From NCBI RefSeq assembly GCF_030123365.1, contig NZ_CP126107.1, forward strand, positions 2,589,501 to 2,653,500: a DNA stretch of 64,000 nucleotides, written 5' to 3'. The position numbers and the translations under genes were made by a program. The notes under the pieces were generated by a model. That model had not been told where the DNA came from, did no database searches, and saw only the letters and a list, made by a program, of their open reading frames with translations. Origin of the DNA: Neobacillus sp. SuZ13. GTDB lineage: Bacteria; Bacillota; Bacilli; Bacillales; Cytobacillaceae. This document shows, piece after piece, positions 54,682-62,939 of the stretch. Positions within the stretch are counted from its first letter, which is position 1. Each line of letters begins with the position of its first letter.

Positions 54682-55533
54682 ATGTCTTCTCCTAAATCTA
54701 GGTTTGAAACGATTAATGGAATGGAAGTTCATTTTACAGAATGGGGAGATCCACAGAAACCAGCTGTGGTTTGTTGGCACGGATTAACTCGAAATGGGCG
54801 AGACTTTGATATTTTAGCCCGCCATTTATCCCAAAACTATTATATCCTTTGCCCGGATACAATTGGTCGAGGCTTGAGTCAATGGAGTTCGTCCCCTGAA
54901 AAGGATTATTGTTTTGAAACTTACAGTAACCTGGCGATTGAATTATTGGACCATTTAGGAATCGATCAAGTCCGATGGATAGGGACTTCAATGGGGGGAG
55001 CCATTGGAATGCGAATTGCTGGCACGCCTAATCATCAAAATCGGATTTCACATTTAGTGTTAAATGACATTGGCGCCGGTGCTTCTGAAAATGCTGTTCA
55101 CGATATTGAAGGCATTAAACGAATTATTAGCTATGTAGGGGCTCCTCCACAATTTAAAACCTTTAGTGAATTAAAGAAGTATTACCAAACCATTTATACC
55201 ACATTTGGTCTAGCGAATGAAGAGGAGTGGAATGATTTTACCCGATATTCAAGTAGAAGAAGAGATGAGGGTGGAATAAGTCCTGATTATGATCCAAACA
55301 TCGCTTTGCAATTTCAGCATATAGAAGATTTAAACCTATGGAACTACTGGGAAGTGGTTCAATCTAAAATATTACTAATCCGAGGAGAAATTTCCGACGT
55401 TCTTCCTCTTGATGTTGCGGAAAAAATGAAGCAAAAACCAAACTGTCAAATGGTAACGGTTCCAAAACTTGGTCATGCCCCAGCTTTAAATACAAAAGAA
55501 CAAATTACCATCATTGAGAATTTTCTTTTGTAA
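54682..55533 (+). CDS. Alpha/beta-fold hydrolase
   Basis: 283 residues. The oxyanion motif CWHGLTRNGRDFD, nucleophile Ser in GTSMGGAIG (residue about 104), acid residue around GEISDVLPLD and His in KLGHAPAL form the standard triad. The substrate is unknown. ATG 54682 follows GAAGGTGGTG. It is separated from the next gene by a bidirectional terminator. Confidence 0.88.
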   Translation: MSSPKSRFETINGMEVHFTEWGDPQKPAVVCWHGLTRNGRDFDILARHLSQNYYILCPDTIGRGLSQWSSSPEKDYCFETYSNLAIELLDHLGIDQVRWIGTSMGGAIGMRIAGTPNHQNRISHLVLNDIGAGASENAVHDIEGIKRIISYVGAPPQFKTFSELKKYYQTIYTTFGLANEEEWNDFTRYSSRRRDEGGISPDYDPNIALQFQHIEDLNLWNYWEVVQSKILLIRGEISDVLPLDVAEKMKQKPNCQMVTVPKLGHAPALNTKEQITIIENFLL

Positions 55534-55610
55534 ATGGTAATTTAATCTATTGAATTAGGGATGGGTACCAAGTATATGACTATGAAACTCATTCAAAAAG
55601 TTATAGAAAA

Positions 55611-55646
55611 AGCCGAACATCTTAATTGGAAATAGGATGTTCGGCT
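55611..55646. terminator. Bidirectional terminator
   Basis: AGCCGAACATC (55611-55621) pairs with GATGTTCGGCT (55636-55646), with A and T runs on both sides. It serves the hydrolase gene and the convergent SDR gene. Confidence 0.88.
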
Positions 55647-55658
55647 TTTTATCTTTTG

Positions 55659-56366
55659 CTACCAATCGATTCGTTTTCCATCTCTGAAGAATCCCCCGTT
55701 AGGTCCTTCAGGTCCAATTGTCGCTAACCAAAGGATAGACTCAGCAGCTTGCTTTGGAGTTCGTGGAGCCGATGGTCCACCCATATCTGAGCTTACCCAT
55801 CCCGGATCGACAGCGTTTATTTTGATATCATCATTAATTTCTGCCGAGATTAATTGTGTCAGTCCATTCAAGACAAGCTTAGACAATTTATAAGCGCCTG
55901 CTCCAGGATAAGACATTTCACTCAACGCCCCATATTCCGAAGAAATATTAATAATTCTTCCATATCCTTGTTCTTCCATGAGTGGGATAAAGGAGCGGAT
56001 GACATGGTAAGCACCGAAGAAATTCGTTGTCATCGTTCGCTCCAGAATGGAAGGGTCCATAGACACTAACTTTTTATTATCATCCAAATAGACCCCAGCA
56101 TTATTAATCAATACGTCTAATCTTCCATACTGCTCATTTACTGTAATCGCAGCTTGACGAATGCTTTCTTGATTATCAACATCCATCACCACAAACGAAA
56201 CATCCAGATGTGACTCTTTAAGCTTTTGGGTAGTTTCATGACCCATCTCTGGGTCCCGGCTTGCTAAAATAACCTTAAAATCTTTTAAAGCTAATTGCTT
56301 GACCAGCTCATATCCAATTCCTCGATTCCCACCGGTGACAAGTGCAACTTTTATATCCGATGACAT
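55659..56366 (-). CDS. Short-chain dehydrogenase/reductase
   Basis: 235 residues, classical SDR. The Rossmann motif TGGNRGIGYEL (residues about 11-21), NNAG (near 90), the catalytic Ser in IINISSEYG, YKLSK (Tyr-x3-Lys) and PGWVSSDMGG are present. It uses NAD(P)H to reduce a carbonyl of unknown nature; the closest type is a carbonyl reductase like that of eukaryotes. ATG 56366 is preceded by GGAGG. Confidence 0.9.
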   Translation of the reverse strand: MSSDIKVALVTGGNRGIGYELVKQLALKDFKVILASRDPEMGHETTQKLKESHLDVSFVVMDVDNQESIRQAAITVNEQYGRLDVLINNAGVYLDDNKKLVSMDPSILERTMTTNFFGAYHVIRSFIPLMEEQGYGRIINISSEYGALSEMSYPGAGAYKLSKLVLNGLTQLISAEINDDIKINAVDPGWVSSDMGGPSAPRTPKQAAESILWLATIGPEGPNGGFFRDGKRIDW

Positions 56367-56450
56367 TTTTAATCCTCCATTTCTCAGTAACTAATATTGG
56401 GCTAGAGCAGATTTTTTTACACCCTAAAAATCTCGAAGAGTAATCTATCA

Positions 56451-57123
56451 CTTTTTCAGGTTTTCGAAGGGATTAGGTCATCATCGCCTCTATGATGACC
56501 ACTATCTCAGGTTTTTCGAAAGGATTAGGTCATCATTGCCTTTATGATGACCACTTTCTCAGGTTTTTCGAAAGGATTGGGTCATCATCGCCTTTATGAA
56601 GACCACTTTCTCAGGTTTTTCTAAAGGATTAGGTCATCATTGCCTTTATGAAGACCACTTTCTCAGGTTTTCCAAAAGGATTAGGTCATCATCTCCTCTA
56701 TGATTACCACTTTCTCAGATTTTCCGAAAGGATTAGGTCATCATCGCCTCTATGATGACCACTATCTTAGATTTTCCGAAAAGATTAGGTCATCATCGCC
56801 TTTATGATGACCACTTTCTCAGATTTTCCGAAAGGATTAGGTCATCATTGCCTCTATGATGACCACTTTCTCAGGTATTTCGAAAGGATTAGGTCATCAT
56901 TGCCTCTATGATGACCACTTTCTCAGGTTTTTCGAAAGGATTAGGTCATCATTGCCTTTATGATGACCACTTTCTCAGGTTTTTCGAAAGGATTAGGTCA
57001 TCATTGCCTCTATGATAACCACTTTCTCAGATTTTCCGAAAGGATTAGGTCATCATTGCCTTTATGATGACCATTTTCTCAGATTTTCCGAAAGGATTAG
57101 GTCATCATTGCCTTTATGATGAT
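56451..57123. repeat. Thirteen tandem copies of a 52-bp unit
   Basis: A 52-base unit (consensus in three parts: AGGTTTTTCGAAAGGATT, AGGTCATCATTGCCTTTATG, ATGACCACTTTCTC) repeats 13 times with small changes. Each unit holds a palindrome GGTCATCAT with ATGATGACC around an 8-base centre, plus TTTTCGAAAG. The step is not a multiple of three, so it is not coding. The last unit reaches into the 3' end of the MFS gene (stop at 57114). Confidence 0.92.
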
Positions 57124-58337
57124 AAACAAGTTGAAGCTTTAATAGAAGGTTGTTTGGTAGGACTATAAATATAGTTTCTTAGTAAAATAGTTACCAAACT
57201 TAGTATCAATGATAGGATTCCCACAAATACGACGTATGGTGTACCCATTTCTGAAATAAATAACCCGCCTACCGCTGCACCAATGGTTGTTCCTACGTTA
57301 CAAGATGAGATAAATAAACCATTGGCGAAATCAGGCGCTTCAGGAGCCGCAGATATAATCCAATATTGATTTATATTACCACCTATCCCTCCTAAAATAC
57401 CCCAAAATAGGGTAATGAAGGCCATAGGTAAGGTAAACTGTCCAAATAAGAATAATAGGATGTAAACGATACCTAATACAAAAGGAAAAGATGCGACTAA
57501 TTTGTTTGCATTTTTAGTAAGTAATTTCCCTGCCACAATGTTTCCAATAATATTGGCTCCACCGAATATGAACAGCATCAAACTAATTGTATTCGAAGAC
57601 ATATTGGTAACAGTTTTTAAATACTCAGCAAAATAGCTATAAACTCCAAATACGGCAGAGTTTAATAAAATGACTGTAACTATGGAAAGCCATGTAATAG
57701 ATTTTTTTAATACTGATAATTGTGCTCCAGAAGAAAGTCGTTCCTTAACAGGCATCGATGGTACAAATAGTAACGTAGCAATGAATACAATAGCATTAAC
57801 AATAGCAAAGAATGCCATCGCCATTTCAAACGAAACGGCACTCGCGATAAAACTTGCGATTGGTACACCGACTACCATACCGGCTGATACTCCTATGAAT
57901 ACTTTAGAAACAGCCTTTGGAGCTTCCTCTTTACTTACTGAAGAAGCAGCAACTGTAAAGGCCAAGGAACAATAAATAGGATGAAAAAAGGCTGGAATAA
58001 TCCGAGCAATTAATAGAATAGTAAAGTTAGATGTAAAGATGGATACGATGTTCCCCAAAATGAAAACACCTAGTACCAGTAACATGACCTTCTTCCGATT
58101 TATACCGGAAAACAATAACGGCATCGTTGGACCGGATACTGCAACAACAAGGGCAAACAGGCTCACCAGCCATCCTGCTTTTGATATGCTGACATGAAAG
58201 TGTTCAGCAATGGCAGGTAATATCCCAATAACCCCCATTTCAGTATTTAAGATGCCAAATACTCCTATAGCCATTATGAAAATTAACAAATTACTCTTTT
58301 TAGTTAAAAAAACATATCCAGTCTTAAATAAAGACAT
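57114..58337 (-). CDS. MFS transporter (DHA1-type drug exporter family)
   Basis: 407 residues, twelve membrane helices. The beginning FIMAIGVFGILNTEMGVIGILPAIAEHF and the A-motif-like loop SGINRKKVMLLVLGVF place it with AraJ/YdhP-like exporters. ATG 58337 follows GGGAGG. It is expressed from a MerR-type promoter (58379-58409), so it is probably induced with adhA by reactive carbonyls (inference). The stop codon sits in the tandem repeat array. Confidence 0.87.
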   Translation of the reverse strand: MSLFKTGYVFLTKKSNLLIFIMAIGVFGILNTEMGVIGILPAIAEHFHVSISKAGWLVSLFALVVAVSGPTMPLLFSGINRKKVMLLVLGVFILGNIVSIFTSNFTILLIARIIPAFFHPIYCSLAFTVAASSVSKEEAPKAVSKVFIGVSAGMVVGVPIASFIASAVSFEMAMAFFAIVNAIVFIATLLFVPSMPVKERLSSGAQLSVLKKSITWLSIVTVILLNSAVFGVYSYFAEYLKTVTNMSSNTISLMLFIFGGANIIGNIVAGKLLTKNANKLVASFPFVLGIVYILLFLFGQFTLPMAFITLFWGILGGIGGNINQYWIISAAPEAPDFANGLFISSCNVGTTIGAAVGGLFISEMGTPYVVFVGILSLILSLVTILLRNYIYSPTKQPSIKASTCLSS

Positions 58338-58378
58338 GTTTATTACCTCCCGTAATTTGGCTTATGTACGGGAGTAAG

Positions 58379-58409
58379 TATAAACGCTAGAGTTAACTCT
58401 ATATCAAGG
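58379..58409 (-). promoter_or_regulatory. MerR-type promoter of the MFS gene
   Basis: On the minus strand TTGATA and TATATA are separated by 19 bases, the long spacing typical of MerR-controlled promoters. The spacer contains the perfect palindrome TAGAGTTAACTCTA (58390-58403). Confidence 0.8.
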
Positions 58410-58536
58410 ATGAAATTTTATGTAAAAAAATGTAAGAACTTTCTCATTGACCTATCGTTTAATCTAGGTTGTAAAGTCTTTTGGAATGATGTCACAAGGA
58501 GGAAATGTGCATGGCAAAGGGGATAACGCGAAAATA

Positions 58537-58744
58537 CCGGTTCTTACGGACAAAACTCGTCAAGCGATCGGGGAAAGTGTCCGCAAAACCGGTTCTTACG
58601 GACAAAACCCGCCAAGCGACAGAGGAAAGTGTCCGCAATACCGGTTCTTACGGACAAAACCCGCCAAGCGATAGAGCGAATTGTCCGCAAAACCGGTTCT
58701 TACGGACAAAGCTTGCCAAGTGACAAAGTGAAATGTCCGTAATA
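58537..58744. repeat. Four tandem copies of another 52-bp unit
   Basis: CCGGTTCTTACGGACAAA begins each copy at 58537, 58589, 58641 and 58693, exactly 52 bases apart. Each unit has CGGACA and TGTCCG as an inverted pair. The sequence is unrelated to the 13-copy array but the step is the same. Part of an additional unit seems to precede the first. Confidence 0.88.
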
Positions 58745-58807
58745 CTGTCTGCTTCTGAATTTTGATACTTGATAATAAGAAAAGCAACAATCTTTTAGAA
58801 AAGAGCC

Positions 58808-59224
58808 TTAATCAATAGTAGAAATTTCTATTTTATCATTTTTGTGAATATCTTCCGTTCCAGCATCCAATGCAGTCTTGTAATATAAGCATTTATGCTC
58901 GATGACTTCCATTGTTTTTTTCAGTTCTTCCATTTGTGCTTCTACATTCGCTTTTCGCTCCATAAACATGTCATATCTTTGTTGCAAAGTGGAATCCCCA
59001 TCAGAACACCAATCGATGAAATTTTTAATTTCCTTAATAGGCATTCCTGTCGATTTTAGACATTCAATTACTTTTAAAGCGCCGATATCGGATTCTTTAA
59101 ACATTCGAATTCCGCTAGGTGTGCGTTCTACAAAAGGAATAAGTCCCTCCTTGTCGTAGTAACGCAAGGTATATACTGTAAGATTTAATTCCTTTGCAAC
59201 CTCGCTGATAGAATAAGTCTTCAT
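58808..59224 (-). CDS. MerR-family regulator (AdhR-like)
   Basis: 138 residues. An N-terminal winged helix (YSISEVAKELNLTVYTLRYYDKEGLIPF) is followed by a coiled coil (VEAQMEELKKTMEVIEHK) and a Cys in a short C-terminal part (Cys near 113). It resembles AdhR, which senses aldehydes such as formaldehyde and methylglyoxal by a conserved Cys, activating adhA. Its gene, the MFS gene and adhA all have the same palindrome in front. The start follows GGGAGATACAAG. Confidence 0.85.
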   Translation of the reverse strand: MKTYSISEVAKELNLTVYTLRYYDKEGLIPFVERTPSGIRMFKESDIGALKVIECLKSTGMPIKEIKNFIDWCSDGDSTLQQRYDMFMERKANVEAQMEELKKTMEVIEHKCLYYKTALDAGTEDIHKNDKIEISTID

Positions 59225-59249
59225 CTTGTATCTCCCATCCTAATTGATA

Positions 59250-59275
59250 TAGACTTCGAGTTAACTCTATGATAG
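59250..59275 (-). promoter_or_regulatory. MerR-type operator before the regulator gene
   Basis: TAGAGTTAACTCGA contains the GAGTTAACTC core (59258-59267) and lies about 35 bases before the MerR gene. CTATCA and TATATC flank it as weak promoter boxes. This suggests autoregulation. Confidence 0.65.
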
Positions 59276-59375
59276 AGAGGATTTTAACACGCTGAATGCT
59301 TAATGTCAAAGCTGTCACGTAAACATAAAAAGGCAAAACAGAAATCAAAAGCTCAAAACTTTATCCGCAAAATAC

Positions 59376-59406
59376 TTGACCTAGAGTTAACTCTAAGGAT
59401 TAATAT
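59376..59406 (+). promoter_or_regulatory. MerR-type promoter of adhA
   Basis: TTGACC (59376-59381) and TAATAT (59401-59406) are 19 bases apart with the palindrome TAGAGTTAACTCTA (59382-59395) centred between them, a textbook MerR-activated promoter. Confidence 0.88.
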
Positions 59407-59521
59407 TGTTCTGCAAGAGAGAAAAGTAGGGTAAATATGATTGATGGGGAATTTGAACCTGAGTTAAACCCGTTAAAAGTACATTCTCTTGAAAAAATAT
59501 AAATTATTGGAGGTTTTATTA

Positions 59522-60562
59522 ATGATTACTGCTAAAGCACGAGCTGTCGATGGCCCAGACAAACTGTTTCGAGCGGCTGAAATTAAAAGACGCGATCTTG
59601 ATTTACATGATGTTCTGATTGAAATTAAATATGCAGGGATATGCCATTCTGACATCCATACTGCTCACGGCGAATGGGGTCCCGTAAACTATCCCCTCGT
59701 GCCTGGACACGAGATCGCTGGAATTGTCACGGAAGTAGGAACAGAGGTCACAAAGTACAAGGTCGGTGATCGGGTAGGGGTCGGATGTATGGTTGATTCC
59801 TGTGGCGATTGCGAGAACTGCCGTAAAGGAGAAGAACAATACTGTCTGAACGGAAATGTCCCTACATACGCTGGTGTTGACAAGTACGGCGAGCCTACTC
59901 AAGGTGGGTATTCTACACACATAGTCGTCACTGAGGACTTCGTGGTCAGAATTCCTGATAGCATTGGGCTTGACGCTGCCGCACCATTACTTTGCGCAGG
60001 TATTACGACATTTTCACCACTAAACCATTGGGGAGCAGGACCAGGTAAGAAAGTAGCGGTCGTTGGTATGGGTGGTCTTGGTCATATGGCAGTCAAAATT
60101 GCACATGCCATGGGTGCCGAGGTTACCGTTTTGTCTCAATCATTAAAGAAAATGGACGATGGCTTGCAATTCGGCGCAGCTAACTACTATGCCACAAGTG
60201 ACCCAGAAACATTCGAGAAACTTGCCGGAGCCTTTGACTTAATTATTAACACGGTAAGTGCAAAAATCGATATTAATGCTTATTTCGCCCTACTCACTCT
60301 TGACGGTACGTTGGTTAATGTCGGTGCACCAGCGGAGCCGTTGTCAGTTAATGTATTCTCACTCATCGGTCATCGTCGTTCATTTGCGGGTTCAATGATT
60401 GGAGGCATCCGTGAGACTCAGGAAATGTTGGAGTTCTGTGCAAAACATAACATTGTTCCTAAGATTGAAGTAATTTCCGCAGACCAAATTGATGAAGCCT
60501 ACAAACGTGTATTAGCTTCAGCTGTGAAGTATCGATTTGTAATTGACATTAGTACAATGTAA
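59522..60562 (+). CDS. adhA: Zinc-dependent alcohol dehydrogenase AdhA
   Basis: 346 residues, ATG 59522, 8 bases after GGAGG. Medium-chain ADH: catalytic zinc ligands in GICHSDIH and GHEIAG, structural zinc in [21 protein letters not shown], and the nucleotide site [28 protein letters not shown]. The whole sequence follows B. subtilis AdhA, an NADP-dependent enzyme under AdhR control. It would detoxify aldehydes by reduction. A MerR-type promoter is directly upstream. Confidence 0.92.
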   Translation: MITAKARAVDGPDKLFRAAEIKRRDLDLHDVLIEIKYAGICHSDIHTAHGEWGPVNYPLVPGHEIAGIVTEVGTEVTKYKVGDRVGVGCMVDSCGDCENCRKGEEQYCLNGNVPTYAGVDKYGEPTQGGYSTHIVVTEDFVVRIPDSIGLDAAAPLLCAGITTFSPLNHWGAGPGKKVAVVGMGGLGHMAVKIAHAMGAEVTVLSQSLKKMDDGLQFGAANYYATSDPETFEKLAGAFDLIINTVSAKIDINAYFALLTLDGTLVNVGAPAEPLSVNVFSLIGHRRSFAGSMIGGIRETQEMLEFCAKHNIVPKIEVISADQIDEAYKRVLASAVKYRFVIDISTM

Positions 60563-60577
60563 GTTGTGTAAACGATA

Positions 60578-60614
60578 GGATGTCCAAAAAGCCTAGCTTC
60601 TTGGACATCCTTTT
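60578..60614 (+). terminator. Terminator after adhA
   Basis: GGATGTCCAA (60578-60587) pairs with TTGGACATCC (60601-60610), followed by TTTT. Confidence 0.88.
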
Positions 60615-60795
60615 ATATATTTAGCTTAAAATTTAACTTATACTGTACTTATGAAGAAATACCAATAATAGCAAACTAGGAGAAGAATCCCAAGCCATGT
60701 ATCGAAAGGAGGGATTTAGTATTTTAAATACAAAAAAAATTCCTGCCTCACAAAAAACGGCCGGAGGTTTTGCACCAAAAGGTAAGTACATAATA

Positions 60796-61887
60796 ATGAA
60801 AAAAATAATGATTTTTTTATTGGTTACTTTAGTTTTAATAGGAGCTGTTATTTCATTGTATATAAACTTGCATCCAGTATTCGGTAGAAACCCCAGTAAC
60901 GAACAAAAAGAGGTATATAAAACGTTTGATAATTATGTGAACGGGAAATTTGTTTACCAGTCACCACCAAAATCCACTATTACATCCACGTTTAAGAACT
61001 CTAAATCAAGTAGTAAAGACCGAAGACCTGTTGAAATTCCTGTATCCGAGATTGATTGGAACAAAATTAATAATAAAGAAGATAGTCTAACTTGGTTTGG
61101 GCATTCTGCTTTTTTACTTAGCATCGATAATAAAAAGATACTCATAGATCCGATGCTTGGCCGTATTGCTTCACCTGTTTCCTTTGTAGGACCTACACGC
61201 TACAGCGAGGATATGTTGGATATTATTGAAGATATGCCGCCAATTGATGCTGTCTTTATTACTCATGATCATTATGATCACTTAGATTATCCTTCCATCC
61301 GGAAACTAAAGAGCAAGGTTGGTCATTTCTTTGTTCCTTACGGTGTAAGTAATCATTTGATCCGATGGGGAGTGGAAAAAGAAAAAATTACAGAACTCAA
61401 CTGGTGGGAGGACACTTCATTCCAAGGTTTAAACATTGCCTTGACACCATCCAAGCATTTTTCTGGAAGGGGGATTTTTAATCGAAATTCAACCCTTTGG
61501 GGTGGTTGGGTTATTGTTGGAAAACAGACCCGTTTCTATACCAGCGGAGATGGGGGCTATGATGCGCATTTTAAAGAAATTGGAGAAAAATATGGTCCTT
61601 TCGATATCGCCTTAATCGAAGGCGGCCAATATGATAGACGCTGGTCTTGGGCTCATATGTTTCCAGAAGAATCTGTACAGGCTAATATAGATGTAAAAGG
61701 AAAAAATATGATGTTAATGCATTGGGGAGCTTTTACCCTTGCGAATCATGGATGGTCAGAACCTATAGAACGAGCGTTAAAAGAGGCAAAGAAAAATGAT
61801 GTGAATCTCATCGCTCCTAGAATTGGTGAAACTGTTCCTTTAATAGAATCGTTATCTACTCCTGTTACATCATGGTGGGAAATATAA
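60796..61887 (+). CDS. Membrane-anchored MBL-fold hydrolase (NAPE-PLD-like)
   Basis: 363 residues from ATG 60796, 9 bases after AAAGGTAAG. A hydrophobic N-terminal anchor (MKKIMIFLLVTLVLIGAVIS) is followed by a metallo-beta-lactamase domain: ITHDHYDHLDYPS carries the HxHxDH zinc motif and FYTSGDGGYDAHFKEI and MHWGAFTLANHGWSEP the later ligands. It resembles NAPE-PLD/YtnP-like hydrolases that cleave phosphodiester or lactone substrates. A longer start at 60697 is possible, but AGGAG is 15 bases away. Confidence 0.82.
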   Translation: MKKIMIFLLVTLVLIGAVISLYINLHPVFGRNPSNEQKEVYKTFDNYVNGKFVYQSPPKSTITSTFKNSKSSSKDRRPVEIPVSEIDWNKINNKEDSLTWFGHSAFLLSIDNKKILIDPMLGRIASPVSFVGPTRYSEDMLDIIEDMPPIDAVFITHDHYDHLDYPSIRKLKSKVGHFFVPYGVSNHLIRWGVEKEKITELNWWEDTSFQGLNIALTPSKHFSGRGIFNRNSTLWGGWVIVGKQTRFYTSGDGGYDAHFKEIGEKYGPFDIALIEGGQYDRRWSWAHMFPEESVQANIDVKGKNMMLMHWGAFTLANHGWSEPIERALKEAKKNDVNLIAPRIGETVPLIESLSTPVTSWWEI

Positions 61888-61950
61888 AAGGGGATTTTTC
61901 AAGTAATTCTTTATCCAATTTAATAAAGGCCTAATAAATTTTCGAAGAAA

Positions 61951-61981
61951 AGACCCTTAGATTTAAGAAAATCAAGGGTCT
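61951..61981 (-). terminator. Terminator of the LysE gene
   Basis: AGACCCTT (61951-61958) pairs with AAGGGTCT (61974-61981). On the minus strand the tail is TTTTCTTCG, so it ends the LysE-type transcript. Confidence 0.75.
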
Positions 61982-62000
61982 AACCGTAAATTAGAATCAC

Positions 62001-62633
62001 CTAATTGTGAGCTTTTTCAAGAAATAGTCTTATACCAAAACCTATCAGTATGGTTCCCGTGAGTCCTTCAATAATATTTTGTGTTTTAGGTTTTTTCATA
62101 AAAGCACTAATATGATTAATTAAATAGACATAGAGCACAGACCATAGGGCAGTCATTACCGTATAAGTGGTACCCATGATCACAAACGGTAAAAACGAAG
62201 TGTTTCCATGGTCAACAAATTGAGGGAAAAAGGTTAAGAAAAGAACCGCAATTTTGGGGTTGAGGAGATTTGTAAGGAACCCTTGTTTAAAACAAGAGGT
62301 GCTTGCAACTTTCCTTTGTGTATTCATCTCAACGCTTGCTGCTACTTCTTTGTTCTTTAAAGACCATAATGTCTTAACACCCATATAAATTAGGTAAGCA
62401 GCCCCTACATATTTAAAGACAGAAAATAATAACGCTGATTTCATAATGATGGCTGAAAGTCCTAATACAGCAGCAGATGTATGGATAAAAAGGGCACAAC
62501 AAATACCTAAAAGTGTTTTAAGACCCCCGACTTTCCCCGCGGTGATCGTATTTTTTGTAGTAATTGCAGTGTCGGGACCGGGTAAAATGATAAAAAAAAT
62601 ACACATAAGAACAAACATATAAAAGTTTTCCAA
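62001..62633 (-). CDS. LysE/RhtB-family amino acid exporter
   Basis: 210 residues with five or six membrane helices. The family motif GPDTAITTKNTITAGKVGGLKTLLGI is present near residues 18-43, with FKQGFLTNLLNPKIAVLFLTFFPQFV in the middle. Such proteins export lysine, homoserine, threonine or similar. ATG 62633 follows AAAGGAGA. It stands alone. Confidence 0.9.
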   Translation of the reverse strand: MENFYMFVLMCIFFIILPGPDTAITTKNTITAGKVGGLKTLLGICCALFIHTSAAVLGLSAIIMKSALLFSVFKYVGAAYLIYMGVKTLWSLKNKEVAASVEMNTQRKVASTSCFKQGFLTNLLNPKIAVLFLTFFPQFVDHGNTSFLPFVIMGTTYTVMTALWSVLYVYLINHISAFMKKPKTQNIIEGLTGTILIGFGIRLFLEKAHN

Positions 62634-62829
62634 TTTAGGATCTCCTTTCAGCTTTAGATAAGGTTTGAATATAATTCTTAAAAATAATTATATATAAAGC
62701 TGGAGATTAATTGAAGATTAAACTTTTTTGGATGCTTAGCTCCGAACCTGTTTTGAATATTTTTTAGTAAGTGTTTGAAATTTACTAAAATACATATAAT
62801 CATTTATTAGAAAAAATTTTGAGATAAAT

Positions 62830-62938
62830 CTACATCCCCCAGGTTTATCCGATATTGAAAGGAGATAGGCCTTAAATGAACAGTCCGATTTAAGATCTCC
62901 CAATAATCAAGATTAATTTGAAATATTGGGGGATGTAG
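62830..62938 (+). promoter_or_regulatory. Structured leader of the last MFS gene
   Basis: CTACATCCCCCA (62830-62841) is the exact reverse complement of TGGGGGATGTAG (62927-62938), and the latter contains the ribosome-binding site of the MFS gene. Inside this pair, GGAGAT and CTTAAAT pair with ATTTAAG and ATCTCC, which would hide an internal AAAGGAGA site before ATG 62875, a five-residue frame (MNSPI). Such arrangements fit translation attenuation. Confidence 0.55.
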
Positions 62939-62939
62939 A

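Noticed and set aside
56451..57123. CRISPR array
   Set aside because: All parts of the 52-bp unit are conserved. There are no variable spacers and no cas genes in the window.
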